Below are positions 59,845 to 64,000 of a stretch of DNA of 64,000 nt, in pieces (the stretch's first letter is position 1; the number at the start of each line of letters is the position of its first letter). Source of the stretch: Lineus longissimus (taxonomy: Eukaryota; Nemertea; Pilidiophora; Heteronemertea; Lineidae); the NCBI RefSeq assembly GCF_910592395.1, contig NC_088324.1, positions 14,224,953 through 14,288,952 on the forward strand, in the 5' to 3' direction. The translations under genes and the position numbers were made by a program. The notes beneath the pieces were generated by a model. That model saw only the letters and a list, made by a program, of their open reading frames with translations. It was not told where the DNA came from and did not search any database.

Positions 59845-62350
59845 AAGTATCAAGATTCCTGGGGCTATAATCCATTGTTGGATTTAGCTGGTTAATTCAC
59901 TTTGTCTAGAAGTATTGCATTGGTGGATTTAGGGGGTGGCGCAAGTTTAAGATGATCAACTGCAAACAAGCAATTTTTGATGCATGCAATCATGATTGTA
60001 GGTCACAGTGATTAAAATTGCTCGTTTACAGGCGACTTTAGAAATATAATAATGTTATTCCTCGGCCGAATGAAGAGGAGGCGAGTTAACCATCAGCTTT
60101 GTGTGATTTGTTCATGAGTTGCCTGTGGGCTTTGGAAGTTTCTGAAGCAACAACAGGTGCCAGTATCTGACATATTTGTATTGATATTCTCGGAGACGGA
60201 AGCAAATCTGACCCTTGGGGCCTTGAGCCTGCGGCAATACTGTGGTTTGGAGATCAATGCGGCATTGCCTTGCCTCCCTCCGATAATGTATCGTTGGTCT
60301 CATACCAGAGGTCTTGCAATTTCATGAAAATGCCTTCAATCATTAGAAAAACGTGTTCATCCGTGATGGATGTCTGTTGAGACCTGGGCTGTCCTGTGTA
60401 CCCTCAGTCACATTTGGGCTGTTTGTTGTTCTATCCTATGCAGATTGGCCTTTTAACCCCTTGGCCCCCTGCTGGTGGACAAGACGTGATAAGGTTATTC
60501 AATTAAGCTGTGAAATAATTGTTTTGTTGCAGACAGACATGGGTTACCCGGTAAACACAAATATTCTTCATTGAGCAGGCAGAAGCCATGTGAATTTGTC
60601 CTGTATTCCCTTAACGTAGCTATATCAGTAGCGAAATCAGTGATAATACTTGTGATTATATTGCGCAGTGAGCCAGAGCCGGGCTAATGGTTCTGGATGA
60701 GACCCGCGAGAGGCCAGAATACTTCCTCGTCGATGCTTAATGGCGCTATCACAACATTATCAAAAACAGAGAAATAAATGAGGCTAACCATTGGAGTAGG
60801 ATGCTCTCCTTTGGGGACAAAAAGTACATGTTGCGATCGAGTTGTACGGGCCATGTTAGGGTGATGTTATGATGGGTTAGAGTCGCAAGGGAGAACAGAA
60901 GTACTCATAGGACCCTGCTGATGGATGGTATTTGGCTGTAGTTTGACAGTCATCATCATTTGGTAACTGAGGTCATACATCATTGGCAGTGTTTAGAAAT
61001 GTGTGTGCTAAATTAATATGTGTGTATACTGGAGGGAAAGAGGCAAATTGATGTCAATTTTGTTGCCACTTGGCCTGGGTGTGGAATTTGACAGTTGAGA
61101 GCTGTAACCAAACTCATCTTAGTTGATTGACCGCTCACCATTGATTTCTTCTCAGATGTGGATAGGGGTACTTCTCATGTCTTGAGGACATTTTCTCCAC
61201 GCTGGTGATTTCGGGATGCTTCTAATATCTTATAGAGTTACTGAGTTGGAGACTGATTTAACTGAAAGTTGTGCCTTCTCTATTGTCTTGGAGGACACTG
61301 TCAAATGAGTAAAGAGATTTGACTGCTGGAACCGCCAAATTTTCACACCATTTTATTATTTCCTACCGCTGCAGCCAGTTGGAAATGATCATATTTACTA
61401 ACTTTCAGCTAACTGGTGAATGTTTTCAGTCAGCCAAGCATTTGCAATATAACACTATTACCAACGTTCAAACTGTTCACTGAATTCAAATTTACTGGAG
61501 AATGTCTATTATGTTGTTCGGGTGATGTTGTTTAACTTTCAGCTTCTTAAGATTTTGTCATTTCATAATTTGACAGCTTCTGACATGTTATTTCTCCACA
61601 TTACTGGTACGTCTTGTTGAATTTAGTTGCTAGTTGCTTTAAAGGTTCACTTTTAGCTGTTGAATTTAGTTGCTAGTTGCTTGGTGCACTTTTAGCTGTG
61701 GAACAAATTGGTGTCACATCCGGAGTCATTACAACTGATATCCAACCATAATTACGGCAGTACAGTAATTTTTAAAGTGCCAAGAATGTTCCTGGCAGCT
61801 ATTAGTAATTACCGTTGATCAGTTTTCTGCAAGACATTCACGTTATAGAGTAAGTGATGATTATTATATCTGACTTATGGCTTTTTGTTGTCTGGATGTC
61901 ATTGCATGCAGGAAAACATAAATTTAAATGTCAATTGTGAAAATTTTCAGATGTTATGGTTCGGGTTTACCTTTTTATTTGGCAGCGTGTGTCGGTGGAA
62001 AATCACTTCACCCAGAAGTGTACAAGACTAAAGATACTACACAAAAAAAGAAAATATTTTGCTGGATTGTATCTTAGCAAAAGAGTTAATTCTTATGATT
62101 GCAATGCCAAATTAAGGCCCTAATTACTTGTTCCAGCAACATATTCCAAAAAACTTCACAATGCAGTTCATTAGTCGAAATCACTTTTGGCTAAATGATG
62201 CCTTTTCTTAGTGAATCAGTGAAATATGCATGCCGCTGTGCATGGGTGAAATATATGAATGATATTAGAAATGTGTGTGTTATGAATATTTCAGAGTTTT
62301 GTAGGAGATGGCTGAGGAAATTTATAAGTTGGACTGCCATAAGAAATTCT
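59845..62350. other. Non-coding spacer
   Basis: No supported gene. A short local duplication of TTGAATTTAGTTGCTAGTTGC occurs near 61617-61680. Otherwise plain A+T-rich DNA. Confidence 0.6.
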
Positions 62351-63298
62351 GGTTAAAATTTACAATCCCCGATCGGAAATGACGTAGTTTGATCGCATTC
62401 AACTATAAATCCATTGAACAGTAGTGCTTCGTTAGTCAACCGATGACCTTTTTTTGGGGTGTGATCGGGGATTGTAAACTCGTTCCGAAATTCTTAGTCA
62501 TGTTTCATATGACACCACAATGAAATTATTTTTGACAACTATCGATTTCAATTGGCACTTCCAGTGAGCTCATCTCCGGTTGGGCACCACACTGTCGGAG
62601 TAGTTCTTTGCTCCCCAGAGAACAGACTCCCACCGCTGAAAATTTGCATTGGAACGAGTTTACAATCCCCGATCACACCCCAAAAAAAGGTCATCGGTTG
62701 ACTAATGTAGCACCACTGTTCAATGGATTTAGAGTTGAATGCGATCAAACTACGTCATTTCCGATCGGGGATTGTAAAGGAACAAGTTTACAATCCCCGA
62801 TCACACCCCAAAAAAAGGTCATCGGTTGACTAACGAAGCACCACTGTTCAATGAATTTATAGTTGAATGCGATCAAACTACGTCATTTCCGATCGGGGAT
62901 TGTAAAGGAACGAGTTTACAATCCCCGATCACACCCCAAAAAAAGGTCATCGGTTGTGACTAATGTAGCACCACTGTTCAATGGATTTATAGTTGAATGC
63001 GATCAAACTGCGTCATTTCCGATCAGGGATTGTAAAGGAACGAGTATACAATCCCCGATCACACCCCAAAAAAGGTCATCGGTTGACTAACGAAGCACCA
63101 CTGTTCAATGGATTTATAGTTGAATGCGATCAAACTACGTCATTTCCGATCAGGGATTGTAAAGGAACGAGTATACAATCCCCGATCACACCCCAAAAAA
63201 GGTCATCGGTTGACTAAGGAAGCACCACTGTTCAATGGATTTATAGTTGAATGCGATCAAACTACGTCATTTCCGATCGGGGATTGTAAATTTTAACC
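62351..63298. mobile_element. Composite palindromic MITE: one inverted plus five tandem copies
   Basis: A 119-122 base unit with ends TTTACAATCCCCGATC / GATCGGGGATTGTAAA occurs once inverted (62359-62478) and five times direct (62659-62778, 62787-62906, 62915-63036, 63045-63163, 63172-63290). Direct copies are joined by the 8-base linker GGAACGAG (GGAACAAG once), period about 128. The outermost flanks GGTTAAAA (62351) and TTTTAACC (63298) are also inverted, so the whole block is one large element with a unique 180-base centre. No coding capacity. Confidence 0.92.
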
Positions 63299-64000
63299 TT
63301 TGCATTCACTTCATTTTGAAGGAATTTGAATTGGAGTTTATGATTTCAAGTTTTTTAGCAAAAATTGTGGTGTCTATGATGATGCCAACCCTTATCATTG
63401 CTTATGTCGTCTACTCGGTGTCTACACTTTCAATCAAGAAGGTGTTACCAACCTGTACACAACTTTTGATTTTCAAAGCCTTTTTGCGAATCAAATTGGT
63501 GAAATAAATCCAAATGTGGATAAGATCCCCCCCCACACACACACACACTACTCCACAGGTTTTTATCCTACACTGAATTCATATGTACAAAAAGTGACAG
63601 GTAGTGGTTGTTATATAAACAGTTAAATTTCCTTTCAAATTGGCTCTCTCTTTTGTTGCCCCAAACAATGGTGTCACGTGTTACCATTTGTCCACAATGA
63701 GTTAATCAGTAACCTAATTGTCATTGGATTATTTTAGATCCAATTAGTATTAGAATTGACGTGGTTGGTTTGATTTCTTTGTTTTCAAAGAAATATAGGT
63801 TTTATTTAACTAATTGCTGTTATTACCCAGGGTTAACAAATCTCATGAACATAAACTGGCACCAATTGAGACAAACTTATTTCAAGACGGTCTATTGAAA
63901 AGAGACTGTATTTCAAATAAGGTTTACACTAAAGATGGCTGGGGATTAATACTATAACCCCCCCAATTTTTTGACTTTCCGTTTATTTTTGTTGCTTTCT
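63299..64000. other. Non-coding spacer with short (CA)n
   Basis: A C-run followed by a (CA)n tract lies at about 63527-63548. No gene is recognised up to the right edge. Confidence 0.6.

Overview
The window is nuclear DNA from an invertebrate animal, not from a microbe. Genes are split into many short exons with GT-AG introns. Non-coding DNA is A+T-rich and full of small inverted-repeat transposons, and the recognisable proteins are animal-specific. The species cannot be fixed from sequence alone. Gene content and linkage suggest a marine bilaterian such as a non-vertebrate deuterostome or a lophotrochozoan.

Layout, left to right. (1) 1-4.37 kb: the first coding exon and first intron of an F-BAR gene of the FBP17/CIP4/TOCA-1 family on the minus strand. 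(2) 4.4-5.07 kb: a short divergent promoter region. (3) 5.07-10.87 kb: DAXX on the plus strand, 7 exons, 1072 residues predicted. (4) 10.9-13.6 kb: convergent intergenic DNA with a MITE. (5) 13.6-25.84 kb: RABL6 on the minus strand, 14 coding exons that join in frame into 843 residues. (6) 26.5-31.05 kb: a tandem array of five units of about 0.8-1.0 kb, each carrying a tRNA-like sequence with A and B boxes. (7) 31.4-51.38 kb: a classical dynamin (DNM1/2/3 type) on the plus strand, about 846 residues. (8) 51.4-64 kb: 3'-UTR and intergenic DNA with a long hairpin, a decayed LINE, a fold-back element with inverted GAAACACAG repeats, and a composite palindromic MITE array at 62.35-63.30 kb.

The most striking object is the dynamin gene. 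Three exons in a row exist as two paralogous, phase-compatible copies: the first half of the PH domain, the second half of the PH domain, and the start of the GTPase effector domain (GED). The two PH pairs are separated by only 31 and 49 bases. That is too short for normal splicing, so each pair should be mutually exclusive. A decayed third copy of the first PH exon lies just upstream. Two 12-base microexons (AKTQ and ARMQ) sit in the preceding intron, exactly where vertebrate DNM2 has its optional four-residue GEIL insert. Together these would let one gene encode many dynamins differing in membrane-binding loops and GED.

The neighbourhood is also informative. The human relatives of these four genes lie on 9q34 (DNM1, FNBP1, RABL6), 6p21 (DAXX) and 19p13 (DNM2, TRIP10), which are members of the MHC paralogon set. 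The window therefore looks like a compact piece of the pre-duplication (proto-MHC) linkage group. Dynamin and FBP17-family proteins also act together in membrane scission.
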